A DNA stretch of 64,000 nucleotides from NCBI GenBank assembly GCA_003013855.2, contig ML058337.1, positions 6,262,001 to 6,326,000 on the forward strand. Reading direction: 5' to 3'. Under the pieces are notes generated by a model that did not search any database, had not been told where the DNA came from, and was given only the letters and a program-made list of their open reading frames with translations. Positions 46,501 to 58,348 of the stretch are shown here, one piece after another; position 1 is the stretch's first letter; each line of letters begins with the position of its first letter. The stretch comes from Liriodendron chinense. Taxonomy: Eukaryota; Streptophyta; Magnoliopsida; Magnoliales; Magnoliaceae. The position numbers were made by a program, and so were the translations under genes.

Positions 46501-49429
46501 GGTTATGCGCGCGATGGGCGACAACCAATGTCTGGAGTGTACTAGACCCCGATGATGTCCCAGTTATAAACCGTATGATATAGGGCAGTCGAGGATTGAC
46601 ATGCGCACATTGCATCTTTAGTATATGACACTCGGCCAAATAGGCCCCTTGCATTGCATATCCTTGGGACTGGCTAATAACATTTATAAACTTGGTAATG
46701 TAGCCTTCCATCATTTCCGCTTACTCTGATATCTGTATACCTGTCATATGCATTGCGCACACACCACGCACTCTCTAAGCTTCATAGTAAGCTTATGCAC
46801 GTTGTTTACGTGCAGGACATACTATAGCGTGACAGCAGTGAGGTAGGGGCGCGCATTCGATCTTTCAGCTTTTAGTTTTGCATTGTATTTTTCTTTTTGC
46901 AGCACTTTACTCAAAAGATTATCTTAGTGGATATGTGATGTGATGCTTTTTGGTTTGGTACACTTGTGGTTATGCTCATCTATAAAGGAAAAAAAAAGGT
47001 TTACCCTGAAAATCCTCCTTGTGGGATCTCAGGATCGGAACCTGGCGTATGGAAGATAGGAGCCGAGAATGGGGTACTATGGAGGCTGTCGGCACCGGAT
47101 TCGGCGACCGAAAATTTAGTGAGCCTGGTCCCCGAGTTTGGGGCGTGACAATAGCTAAGTCCTAAAATGGGAGTGATTAGGACCGTTTAAAAATTCATTT
47201 TTAAAAATATCTCGCCTAATTAAACTAATTAAGCAAGAACACTTAGCTTTCAAGCTTAAGTGGGTCTAATCACAAAGCTAGCACATAGTAAGCATATAAA
47301 CAACCTAGCCTAAGCATGCATAGATAATTAAATAATTTAACTAATCAAGAACCTAATATATGCAACCTATGTAGACTATATGAGAATGGATCATATGGCT
47401 CAAGTCTACACTACTTAGTGAAAGTACATCTTGTGTGTGAATGTGCCTAACTAGTACTTAGCATACATTCCTATTAAGCATTCATAATTAAGCAATTAAA
47501 GATATAATTATAAGATAACAATGTGCTTAAATCAATCACAAACACAAGCATGTATAGTGGTTCGACTTTGGGTCTACTCACTCCCTGCTCAAGTACTCAT
47601 CCTTATGAGCATACCAGCATTCACTAGGGAGTTTAAATCAGGTTCCTCCCAACCTAGGTGTTTCAAATCGGTTCCACTCTTTCGGAGAGTTTGACAAGGT
47701 TCCTCCCAACCTATGACAAAGGTTTTGTCGGTTCACCTCTCAACCAGGATGTTTATGGGTTTCATTCAACCTAGGAGTTTGACAAGGATCCTCATTACCC
47801 TTCAGTTCTAATCCTAAAACCTAGGGTATGCTCCCGCCGGAGGCTCCCCACAGAGACTTGATCGAGTTTGTAAATCCAAACTCTCACACTCAATCCTTCA
47901 TGAGAAAGGAGTGCAACAAGACTCTCAAATTGACAACTTAAATGATCCCCTTGTTCAGCACCTTCTTAGGTTGCTTGATCTCTGCTCTCCCGTGCTTCAA
48001 TCAGCTCCCCGAATGCTCCCCCGATCATGTTGACGCTGTGTCGTCAATGCCTCAACTCCACTTGATCAATCACCTTGCATGTGATGCTCTTGAGATGCTT
48101 AAGGTGATAGGAGATGGTGTGGATTCTCTATAACTAGTATGAGTTGGTTGCCTAGATGAATTCCACCTAATATGATGTGCCTAAAACATCTAAAGATCAA
48201 GAGAGAGCAAAAACATCTTCAATGAGCTTTGAATGCTCTATCTTATGATCAAACACAAGGAAGATGGCTTGGAATGCTTAGGATTAGAGCCTAATGGTAT
48301 GGGGCAATTAAAGTGACTTCTAATACACCAATATTTCTCTCCATCCCCCAAAAAGAGCTTAGCCATTATATAGAAACGGGCCTAACGGATTAAAAACGGT
48401 TAGTAGTCGACCGGTCAGCCCTCAACCCGACCGGTCGGACCTATCCACCCGACCGATCATGACTGGTTGTTTTAGGCCAGGGAGTCCAACAGCTTGTTGT
48501 CCCTTTTTAGGGTCTGACGACCGGTCGTCAGGGATCATGACCGATCGGCAGCCCATTCTGCTTGTTGTCTTGAGTCGTGTTTTACAGCAGCAGGGGCAAC
48601 CTCTTTAGCCATGGTTTTGGTAGTCTTTGGGGACACCTAAGCCAATCTAAGATGACTACAAGTGTGCCTAAAGGGTCAAGATCATCTAGAGGTTTGGGTT
48701 TTAGTATGGTTTAAGGTTCAAGGCTCACCAAGGCTTCTCTTTTACCTGTTTCTTCTTCCTTGATGCAATAAGTCCGCTTGAGTCATCGGTCTTCGTCTTC
48801 TTTAAGCTCAACCGACACTAAACTTACTGATCTAAGTAATTGAGAAACAAGGTGCACTAGTATGCCACAAAAAAAATGCACTAACAGACAATACTACTAA
48901 TTTCGTAACTGCTGAAGGAGGAGATGACTCATCAGGCTATTTTAATGATGAATGGCTGGCGGGTGATGATTTATTACTGGATGAACTCATGACTTCAACT
49001 GAACCAATGGAGGTCATCTCATCTACTAGTGAGCAGAACATCAAACAACCCAGGCAGCGACCGAATAATGGATGTGATGATTCATTTGGTTAGAAAACAC
49101 TTGGGGGCAATGTTTAAAGTCGAAAATTGTGTCTAGGGCATTATCGCCTGTAGTGTTTGATTGTAATATAGTATTCACTCTACCATCTAGTTTTCAAGCA
49201 AAGCTGTCTCAGCCTAATGAGATGGTAAGGGATGTGGAGGAACTCAATCCTCTGGTAGTAATCCAGCATGCATCTTTTCCCCCACCTAGATGCGACAAAC
49301 ATGTTACTAGGAACAAGTTCATCGTTGCAGGTAAACACTATCACTGTGGAGCCAAGCTTGTCTTCTGAGAGGGGTAGTGATTAAAAAACCAACCCAAAGT
49401 ATGACTTAACATCTCAAACCCTTCTATAT

Positions 49430-52000
49430 ATCGCCTCATCTTGAGGGTTGCCCTGTCACCAGAATTTTGGTCGATAATGGCGCCACGGTAAATCTTCTCC
49501 CAATCCGAATGATGACAAATTTGGGTAAAACTATGGCTGGTTTGATTCTGTCTAATGTTACTGTTAGTAACTTCGTAGGGGGAGTCACGAATACTCATGG
49601 TGTGCTACCAGTCGATTTGACCATAGGGACCAAAAAAGGTGTTCGCTGCTTTTTTATGGTCAATACCTCTTCCAGATGCAATGCATTATTATAAAGGGAT
49701 TAGATCTATTCTTTCAGATGTATTTTATCATCCTTGCATCATTTTATAATATTCTGGAATTAGGATAGAGTGGAATTGATATTGGCCGGCAATAAACCTT
49801 TATTGGCTACAAAAAACACCAACAAAGCTTATTACTATGATGAAGAAATCGGGCTAGTATGGTTCATTGGGAGAAATAAATATGGACGTCCAACTGGGAT
49901 TTCTATTATAAAGAACCCAGATAGCATAGTTTTGAAGGAGAGCGGGCGATGGATATCGTTCTTATCAGTCGGCTTAGAAATGCACTATTGAAGAGGTCCT
50001 ATGAATGGTACAACTTTGACCAGTCGGAACGTGGACGAATTCACGGCCAGAATAAAGGAGCTCGAAGAAAGTCTTGAAGATGAGGACAGCTGTTTTGTAA
50101 ACCTAACTGATACTGTAATACCACTTGACCAAGTGGACGATGATGGTATAACCATCACTAATTTGAAAAAGGCACCTGGAAAACTTGAAGACTCACAAGC
50201 TCAAGTTCAAGACCTGTTGGTTGAAGTAAATTTAGGAACTGAGCAACATCCCAAGCTTACCTATATTAGCGACCTCCTTTCACTACTAGTTCAGGCTGAG
50301 CTTACAACTTTGCTTAAAGAGTTCACCAATTGTTTTGCGTGGGAGTATAAAGAGATGCCAGGACTAGATCACTGTCTGGTCGAGCATAGGCTGCCAATAA
50401 AGAAAGGATATTGACCGCATAAGCAACCACCCAGGTGAATGACAATCGAGGTCACTTAGAAGATTAAAGAAGAAATTAAGCGATTACTGAGGGAGGGATT
50501 CATCAGGCTTATTAAATATACTGAGTGGATTTCGAGCGTCGTACCGGTAATTAAGAAGAATGGTAAGCTTCGATTTTACATTGATTTTAAAAATCTAAAC
50601 TTGGTTACATCAAAGGATAAATACCCTATGTCGATAGTTGATCAGTTAATCAACAGAGCGGTTAGGCATCAAGTTGTCTCGTTTATGGACGGCCACTCAA
50701 GGTATAATCAAATATACATTATGCTGGACAATGTGCCGAAAACAACATTCCATTGTCTCGAGCCATTGAGAATGTATTGCTCGGTGGTCATGCATTTTGG
50801 CTTGAAGAATGCTAGAGCCATATTCCAAAGGGCAATGAATGCAAGCTTCCATGATATGATTGGTCAGTTCATGGAAGTTTATGTTGATGATGTTGTGGTA
50901 AAATCGGCCGATGTGGGAGACCACTTCGCTCATTTGCGGAAGTCATTTAAACGAATGAGGCTCCATAAGTTGAAAATGAATCCTCTTCAGTGTGCTTTTG
51001 GGGTATCGGTTGGGAATTTTCTTGGATTTCTTACACGTCAACGAGGAATCGAAGTTGATAAAAATAAGGCACGAGCGATTATTAATACACAACTGTCGGG
51101 GAATAAGCAGGAGCTTCAATGATTCCTCAGACATGTTACTTCATGAGACGTTTTATTTCTAATTGTGTAGGAAAGACTAATGTTTTCTCTCCATTGATAA
51201 AACTAAAGTAGGGTGACAAGTTCAAATGGGAAGCAGAACATTAGTTGACTTTCGAGCGAATCAAGAAATACTTGATGAAGTCGCTGATGTTGATGCTACT
51301 AGTTAAGGATTGACCGCTGACTCTTTATGTGGTAGCCTTAGCAGAATTAATTGGAGCATTGTTAGCTCAAGAGGACGATGATCGGAAGGAACGTGTAGTC
51401 TACTACTTGAGTTGAATGTTGCTTGATACTGAGAAGTGATATTCAGCCATTAAAAAGTTATGTTTATCATTGTACTTTGTGGCCACAAAATTGAGGCATT
51501 ATTTGTTGGCCGAAAGAGTTAATATAGTTGCCTTGACTGATTTAGTGAAATATATATTGAATCAGCCGATTTTGAGCAGTTAAATTGGCAAATGGGTTTG
51601 GCCTTTATCTGAATTTGATCTTAATTATGTCCCTTAAAAGGCAGTAAAAGGGCAGGCCATAACAAACTTCTTGGTTGACCACCCATCTAACTTGGAGACT
51701 TGGTTGTCTCCAAAAGTGCTTAATTTATATCATATATACTTGACACCGTGGAAGTTAATCTTCGACGGTTCTAAGACCGATAGAGCCTCGGGGCAAGGAC
51801 TATCCTAATCACCCCCAATGGAAATATGCATGATTATGCCTTTTCATTTAGAATTTGAATATACTAATAATCATGCTAAATACGAGGCTATGATAATTGG
51901 TTTGGAATTGCTGGTGGAGTTGGGAGCACGTAACATAGTTGTGGTGGGTGACTCCCAACTAGTTATAAATCAGACGGTTGAGGATAAAAGGTGCAAGAGC
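49430..52000 (+). pseudogene. Tat-lineage protease, RT, RNase H and second RNase H
   Basis: The protease has RILVDNGATVNLLPIRMM (about 49460-49510). The RT has IKEEIKRLLREGFIRLIKY, LRFYIDFKNLNLVTSKDKYP, VVSFMDGHSRYNQIYIM and the catalytic VYVDDVVVKS (about 50880). RNase H traces follow at about 51160-51560 (ERIKKYLMKSL, YSAIKKLCLSLYF, KLRHYLLAERV). Near 51745-51990 a second archaeal-type RNase H has WKLIFDGSK, NNHAKYEAMIIGLELL and VVGDSQLVINQ, with D-E-D in place. Stops and shifts occur throughout. No integrase follows; the sequence runs straight into the antisense ORF, so a deletion removed it. Confidence 0.85.
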
Positions 52001-52090
52001 AAGTTTTTCACCTCGAGCGAGTGTTTCAGCCAAAGGTATATATTTATGGGTTATGTTGAGCGCGTTCACACACAGGAGATGACGACATAT

Positions 52091-52762
52091 CTAGAGAAGC
52101 AAAAATGCCATAAGTTCTTCATGGTCGGCCGGGCCATAATATTTTCTATACGTAGTCAAGAAGTAGGAATATGCTCTGCTGCCTCGAAGTTCGAAAGTTT
52201 TTGTCTCATCAACAATGAAGTTCGGGAAAACGGCTTGGTTGAAAAGTAGAAGATGGGTGAAAGCACAGACATCCAAAATAGTAGGACTCATAGGACTACA
52301 CTTAAAGAGGAAAGCATTCAAGGATCTGCTCTATAATGTCAATGCAGCAGTTAAGAGAGCAAGATTTGTGGAGTAGTTAATGGTGGATAGCTTAATACAT
52401 TCATAAATACCCATTTCTTTCCACGAATCCCCATGAAATTCTTCAAGGTGTTCGAATTAGTCTTTCCACTCTTCAAGAGGTAGGATTCAAGACCCGGAAT
52501 GTTTTAGAGCAGTTCGAGGATCTGGGACTTTCACATCTTGAACTAATATCTCTTCGTCTATACATGGGAAGTAGAAATCTAGCGTTGAGAGCTCATCTAA
52601 AGTCACTGTAGGAAGGAAGGAAGGACCAAGATGATGAACTATTTCGTTGTCGATGACGGTCGAATAGATAATCTCATTGGTAAGGCTATTGGAAAGACCA
52701 TCTAAGACCTCAATCATTGTATCTTGATTGAAGAGAGGTAAGGATGAGGAAGAAGCAGCCAT
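52091..52762 (-). pseudogene. Antisense ORF resembling plant mobile domain (PMD)
   Basis: One minus-strand frame starts at an ATG (52762-52760, MAASSSSLPLFNQ) and runs 224 codons with three internal stops (52487-52489, 52457-52459, 52331-52333). It reads SWKEMGIYECIKLS, LLTAAL, SPMSPTILDVCAF and, further on, a Y-x2-FL-x2-Y-x-K-x2-G region and HEELMAFLLL. These occur in the order and spacing of the PMD fold shared by MAIN/MAIL-type host proteins. Known: Tat-group elements can carry extra antisense ORFs between pol and the 3' LTR. Inferred: this is that ORF, cut at its C-terminus by the integrase deletion. Function in the element is unknown. Confidence 0.65.
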
Positions 52763-53083
52763 TGGTAGCGAGAAAGAGGAAGATGCAAATGAAATTTGAA
52801 TTCAGGAAGCGTTAGGAAAGAAATGAGATTTGAAATTTCGTTTTATCGACCACTTCAAAAGAGCATTAATGAGGGTGTAATCATAACACCTCGTTCGCAT
52901 GAATAAATGGACACACGTCGTTGCTGGGTCATCTCTGTGAAAGGCATTTATGTCACCTAAAGTCTAACCAAGCCATGCGCAGCTAACGAGAGCGTGACAC
53001 ATTGATGAAAGGATGACCGCATTTGATGAAAACTCAAAACTCCGCCTTTACCTTTTCCCAGAGGTAATGCGATGTGGAAGCAA

Positions 53084-54079
53084 TGTTGTACCTTATTTCT
53101 GCCCGACCTTGCAAGAGCTAATTAGGAGAGGACACGTGTGGTTGTACGATTTTGAGAAGTGGATGCACGAAGTAACGGGCGAGAGAGTACCAATATTCGT
53201 GGTGACATAACTGTCATTGATTGAGTGATGCCACGACACCAATAAGGATGAAGTAAGCGAGCAATCATGGGTGAGTCTGTCATTGATTAAGTGATGCCAC
53301 GACACTAATAAGGATGAAGTAAGAGAGCCATCATGGGTGAGTCAGCGAGATGGTTACAAGGATAGGTGGCAAATTAAGAAAAATCTAAAAGATTGATCGT
53401 GCCTAATGAAGCGTCAAGAGCTCTGGGACATATGGCAATGAATGCTATAAATATAGATGGAAAGCAATAGAATAAGGGGTCTAAATCAAATCAAATCTTT
53501 CAAATTATATTGTAATTATCATGCTCCTTAGCATTTTGCTATTTACATTTCTTAGTGTAATCAACGTATTTAGTTCCATTTTTATATTCATTAGCGTAAT
53601 TTTGCTATTTACATTCCTATCATTAGCTGTGAATTCAATATTCGTAGCGATAGGTCAGTAACAGTGATCTAGTAGCTAACAACTTTAGTTGTACTCGAAG
53701 TCTACGCTCATACGCTAGACTTATTTTAATGAAGTATTTTGTTTAGAAAAATGATATACGGCATGTTACTTGCAACTGACTATAAGTATCCATTTCCCAT
53801 TTTATTTTTCTGTATTGAAAAGTCCTTTCATACGGAAGCCATAGGAGTAACCCATCATTGGAGGACGAACCCCACCCTCTAAATATCACCTGATCAACTG
53901 TACAAGTGGTTGAATAGGCGATTGATTTATACAGGTCCTGGTCACATACAACCCATTATGGCGTCTCTGCCTATCTCAATGCTTGGGGTCATTACTGTTC
54001 GGTTTGAATCGAGCTATACATTCGATTCAGTCACGCTCGCACACATCACACACGTGACCAAAAAATCAAGAGGGCAACA
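53084..54079 (+). repeat. 3' LTR of the Tat element, 996 bp
   Basis: Starts TGTTGTACCTTATTTC, ends GGGCAACA, then TSD TGCTT. It is longer than the 5' LTR, partly through a 66-bp tandem duplication at 53213-53278 / 53279-53344. Confidence 0.88.
53446..53453 (+). promoter_or_regulatory. TATA box of Tat 3' LTR
   Basis: TATAAATA; the matching place in the 5' LTR (about 28775) is altered to AAAACTAAATATAG. Confidence 0.55.
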
Positions 54080-54084
54080 TGCTT

Positions 54085-54867
54085 AACCATCCAATTTCAC
54101 CCATGGGCTCGCCCTACCAACCTATATTTTCATCCACCAAATGGATGGTAAGATCGTCCGTTCCACTAGCATATTTTTGTGTGACGGGGATTGGTTGGTG
54201 ACCTCTAACATTCCAGGTAGGCATGGAAAAGCTATGTGGACCCCACTATGGTGTATGTGTTTTATCCACGCCGTTCATCCACTTTTCTTGCTCAATTTAG
54301 GGTGTGAGCTAAAAATCGAGGCAGATCCAAATCTCAAGTGGACCACACCACATGAAACAATGTAGATTGAAGGCCTACCTTTGAAAGCTTATTGGGGGCC
54401 ACAGAAGTTTGTTTTCGATCCAGATGACATTTCTGTTTTTTCCTTTATTCAGTTATGTGTGACCTTATGAACATTTTGGATGACAAATAAACATCATTAT
54501 GGGTCATAGGAAGGTTTCAACAGTGGATATCATTATCCCTATTGTTTCATATGATGTAGTCCACTTTAACTTTTGATATGCTTAAATTTGGGGATAAGGC
54601 CCTAAAATGAGCTGGAAAAACATGTGGATGACATGGATATAACACATAAATCATGACAGGCCCACATAGTCCTGCCACCACCAAGGTCCGTGGTGGTATG
54701 TTCACCACACAAACCCTGTATTGGGAATATTCCTAGGGTCAAGAGGGGAGGGGTGCCGGATTTGGAATAACAAGTTTGCGTGTGCATGTGAGGCATGCTC
54801 TTAGGGAAAGATGCTTCGTCTTAGAAACGGTGGTGAACTAGGTTGGATTACTTTCTCTTTTTTTTTT
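54085..54867. repeat. Non-coding, dispersed GGCCCACC/ATGATGT module
   Basis: Blocks such as CCCCACTATGGTGTATGTG, TTTATCCACGCCGTTCATCC, GCAGATCCAAATCTCAAGTG and GACCACACCACATGAAACA recur elsewhere in the window. The inverted form begins near 54480. No gene. Confidence 0.5.
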
Positions 54868-55012
54868 GGAAATTACCTTATTAATATGAAATTTACATTC
54901 CAGTAAGTTTTTCAAAAAGAATTTCAAACCACTACTTCATTAATTAATATAATCATTCCACTACCTTGGCCACCTTTGGTTAGGTCCTGCCAACAAATGG
55001 GCAGGTGAAAAT

Positions 55013-55547
55013 CGGATTGCGTCTTAAGTTACTCAGTACGTTCTTATCGTACTAAGTAAACTCAGTTGGGCCCACTGTAAATGTATGCAGTTTATCTGCA
55101 CTATCCATTCACTTTTCCAGATTATTTAAGGTGTTGAAACCAAAATTGAAGCATATCCAAAACTCAAGTGGACCATACCACAAGAAACAGTGGGTATAAT
55201 GATTTCCAACATTGAAACCTTTCTATGGCCCGTAGTGATGTTTATTTTTCATCCACCAGTTCACAAGATCACAAAGACATTGATGAAGGTAAAATAAAAA
55301 TATCAGCTTGATCCAAAACTTCCCTGGCCCCTAAGAAATTTTCAACCGTATAGGTTCAATTCACATTGTTTCTTGTAGTGCTATACAATTAAGAATTTTT
55401 TTTTTTTTTTATGCTTCATTTTTTGCCTCAAGCCATAAAATTATCATTTATAATGGATGCACAGAGTGGATGACATACATAAATCACAGTGGACGTGACA
55501 AAGTTTACTCAGTATGCTAAGTTCTAAGTTACTCAGTACGCAATCCG
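55013..55547. mobile_element. Nested TIR element, CGGATTGCGT ends
   Basis: The left CGGATTGCGT plus AAGTTACTCAGTACG and the right AAGTTACTCAGTACGCAATCCG are inverted-repeat ends, and the inner module is also arranged as inverted halves. TSD not clear. A relative lies at 61841-62249. Confidence 0.6.
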
Positions 55548-56328
55548 CTTCCAGGCAAGCGACTCCCGCAGGCCCGGTGAAGCTTTTTAAAGTCCAACTT
55601 GGACCATCAGGTGTATCACCCTAATAAAGAGCCAGAAATCTCTATGTGTGATATCGGACCACATGATTGGAAACAGTGTACCATGTAATGTTTGCCCTCC
55701 AAACTGTTTCTATTAGTGTGGCCTACATCGATGTTTATGATTTTTGGGCCATGGGATTAAATCTTTTTAAGGAATCTAATGATTGGACCGGAGTTCATAT
55801 GATTATCATGATGGGCCTTATAAAAATAAGGGTGGACGTCTTTCTCCCAATCATTTCCTTCGGTGTGGCCCACTAAAATTACAAATCAGCCCTTTTTTTT
55901 TGCCTAATATGGGACTAAATATCTAATGGTCAAAGTGAGAAAGTCTTGCATGCAATTCCTTTTTTTTTAAATAATATTTCTGTATAGCGATAGATGGATG
56001 CGAAGACTTTATCTTCTTCTTTCTTCTTCTTCTTCTTCTTCTTTTTGCGGGGCTCATGTGATGTATATGCAAAATCCACTCCAACTATTAGGTGTAATCC
56101 CAATTTGGGCTCAGAGTAAAGATAAATAAATAAATAAATTAGGTTGACTTGTGATTTAGGTGGGCCACATCTAAGAAAACGATTAGAAAAGAGACATATC
56201 TACGATTTTTACAAGACCCACCATAATGATTATATGAAATCCACTTCAATTATTGGATTTTACACCAAAATTTAGGCCCGAGGCATAAAAATCATGCTCA
56301 TTTGTGATTTAGGTGGGACATATTAAGG

Positions 56329-57225
56329 TGTGAATGCCCTCCCACATATGAATGTGGAAATGCCCTTACTTCCTCAACTTTCTCTCTGTCAGTTTTGATT
56401 TTGGTTTGATTTAAACATGGGGTTGAATCATATGTGAAAATACATTTGACCCGAAGTCGTCACTAGTCAAATGAAGCTTGATATCTACGATTGGTTGGAA
56501 GCCGTAGAATCACTTGGGATCTTCCTAGAGTTTAAGACTCATGCAGGCAAAAGGAAAAAATAAACGGCATATAGCCTTATTGCACAAAGTTTAAGACCCC
56601 GGGTAGGTGAATATAATGAAAAGGAAGTTAAATAGGAGAGAGGATCATAAAAATAAAATGAAAAAGATGAGTGTGTGTATTGTTAATATGTTTAGAATGT
56701 GTAAACCGAAATATAAATTGATTTAAGATGTGAGGAGAAGAAGAAGAAGGAAAAATCCAACACCATTTTCTACAAAATGGATGATTAAATGTCTCTGATT
56801 CTAACTCTACTCTTTTGACATTGGTAGCTTCTTTGGCTTCAGATGATTCACACCTCAGTTGGAAAGAGCACCCGTTGAAGTCCCTTGATATACATTGATA
56901 CGCCATCCTCTAACAGTTCGAGCTTTTAGAGAAAGTGGTTGTTTGACATGGTATCAAAGCGAAAGGTCTTGTGTTCAAATCCCGGAAAGGTTGATAGGTC
57001 ACCTGATTGGCTAATTTGTTTCATTGATAATCTCTAAAACCCACTGTAGGCTCTAGTTTGTCCATTCCATATGGTTGCATCTACAAGCGTCGTGCCATAT
57101 AGTATTTTTTTTATTGAAGCTAATATTGAATTGGAGAGTAGTTTTTTTTATTTTTTTATTTTTTTATCGAAGCTAATACTGAAGTGGAGAGTAGTTTCGA
57201 TCCCGTTTGGAGTAGAGTTTCTACA
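56329..57225 (+). mobile_element. LTR/TRIM-like insertion, TSD TAAGG
   Basis: It starts TGTGAATGCCC, ends GTTTCTACA, and TAAGG flanks both ends (56324-56328, 57226-57230). At 56949-56960 TGGTATCAAAGC is a Met-type primer binding site right after GTTTGACA, an LTR-like end. The 3' part does not repeat the 5' part clearly, so the second LTR is truncated or rearranged. No coding region. Confidence 0.7.
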
Positions 57226-57544
57226 TAAGGGAAATAGTGTATAGGGTAATTGTTGCCCAACACATTATTTCCAATCATGTGATCTACCTGAATTATCAAT
57301 TGGGCTTATTTTCCGGCCCTTGGCATAACAGGAGGTGACATGCCTAATTGTTAGGGTGGATTTCACATAAGGGCCTGCCTAAGTAGCCGATACATTTTAT
57401 CGCACACTGACGCAATCTGCAGTTAAATAAATGTAACCGAAGGCTACCAAAGGTAGTGAAATGATAATTAAATTGATTAATAAGGTAGCTTTATGAAAAC
57501 TGTTCTTGGAAGGTACCAAAATGTAAATTTTATTTTAGTTAGGT

Positions 57545-57577
<33 letters not shown>

Positions 57578-57587
57578 TAAAATACCC

Positions 57588-58345
57588 TTTTGCTTTTAAT
57601 TCAGGAATAGCTTTGATACTCTAGTAGAGTGTGGTGGATGATACTCAGTCACTTAGAAATTACCCATGTGGCATAGAAGAAATTTTAATTAGACTGCTCA
57701 AATATGGGTCTCAGATTAGGTGTATCATGAATAAAAACTTAATATTATTGGATTATCATATTATTAGATTGGAGGGCATTTATTGGACGGTTGAGAATGA
57801 AAAATATTCAATGGTCCTAATTCAGCAAACAACTGTCCATCAATAAGATGATTTCAGGATTGTGATCTAGCGACAGTGGATTCCGCTATTTAGTCGGTTT
57901 AATTTGTGTCAACAAGGTGTATATCCCAAATGCATGCGTATCAACTAGCATACGTGGCGAGAGTCAATTAGCCTTTTTTCTTCTTTTCTGAAAATCATAG
58001 GCTTTGACCTGGTCAGAAAACGGCAGCTGGTCAAATCAAAGCCCACAGTTAAGAGGCGGGAGCTTCTAGAAAGAGATAGGTCGTGATTCAACGAGGGCCC
58101 TCGTGTGAGAGGGTTGAACTCGTGTGAGAGATCCGGGCCATTCATCACGTATGGTATGTTATGGACACGCTATTGACCAAAATAGATGTTGGCTCGCTGA
58201 TCGTGTAGTCAGACTTGTATGAAAAAAATGGACGGTTAGAAAAAGAAGAAGGAAGGTGAGATGATCCAAATTTAAGGCATATTTACGTGACATTTTCATA
58301 GCGACGCTGACAGGCACAATTTGATCAGGACGCAAGTTATATGAA
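57588..58345. other. Unassigned intergenic region
   Basis: Short frames only (up to about 71 codons) and no recognisable domain. A region of single-copy character by eye. Confidence 0.35.
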
Positions 58346-58348
58346 ACG

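Larger units (their letters stand above)
31923..47150 (+). mobile_element. Tekay/Del-like solo LTR (about 4.15 kb) split by Athila
   Basis: It starts TGTAACACCCGTACCC and ends TTTGGGGCGTGACA, the termini usual for Tekay/Del chromovirus LTRs. ATAGC flanks both ends (31918-31922, 47151-47155). The Athila insertion at 32164-43232 lies 241 bp inside. The LTR interior (43238-47150) has a GA microsatellite and several copies of the GGCCCACC/ATGATGTAT module near 44040, 44410, 44890 and 45170. No coding region. Lineage is inferred from termini only. Confidence 0.8.
31846..48886 (-). mobile_element. Solo LTR (about 1.81 kb) carrying a 15-kb nested insertion
   Basis: On the minus strand it starts TGTTAGTGCATTTTTTTTG at 48886 and ends CAATTTCA at 31846. 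GACAA flanks both ends (31841-31845, 48887-48891). It is homologous in reverse to the LTR at 7794-13953, including the AATTTCA end and GACCGGTC motifs near 48410-48545. Subtracting the insertion 31923-47150 plus its TSD leaves 1808 bp, close to the 1827 bp of the other copy. The near end at 47152 also follows a GACAA by chance, because the Tekay LTR ends GTGACA. Confidence 0.85.
28588..54079 (+). mobile_element. Tat-lineage Ty3/gypsy element, interrupted by a 17-kb nest
   Basis: LTRs 28588-29419 and 53084-54079 both start TGTTGTA(A/C)CTTATTTC and end GGCAACA/AGCAACA. TGCTT flanks both ends (28583-28587, 54080-54084). Without the nested DNA the element is about 8.4 kb. Order: LTR, PBS, gag, [nest], protease, RT, RNase H, second RNase H, no integrase, antisense ORF, LTR. 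The second (archaeal-type) RNase H and antisense extra ORF are known features of the Tat group. Every frame has stops or shifts, so it is dead. Confidence 0.88.
54868..57587. mobile_element. Second palindromic MULE-type element with two nested insertions
   Basis: Left end GGAAATTACCTTATTAATATG and right end (inverted) GGGTATTTTACAAAA correspond to the ends of 2916-4181, as do inner blocks: CCACATGATTGGAAACAGTG near 55660 and TTTCCAATCATGTG near 57270. Insertions at about 55013-55547 and 56329-57225 account for the extra length. A 9-bp TSD is unclear because both flanks are T-rich. A 30-bp T run lies inside the right end. Confidence 0.75.

Noticed and set aside
47147..48891. Solo LTR bounded by GACAA at 47147-47151 and 48887-48891
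   Set aside because: The left GACAA comes from the Tekay LTR end (GTGACA plus one base). The longer reading, GACAA at 31841 with ATAGC for the inner LTR, explains both flanks and gives the right LTR length.
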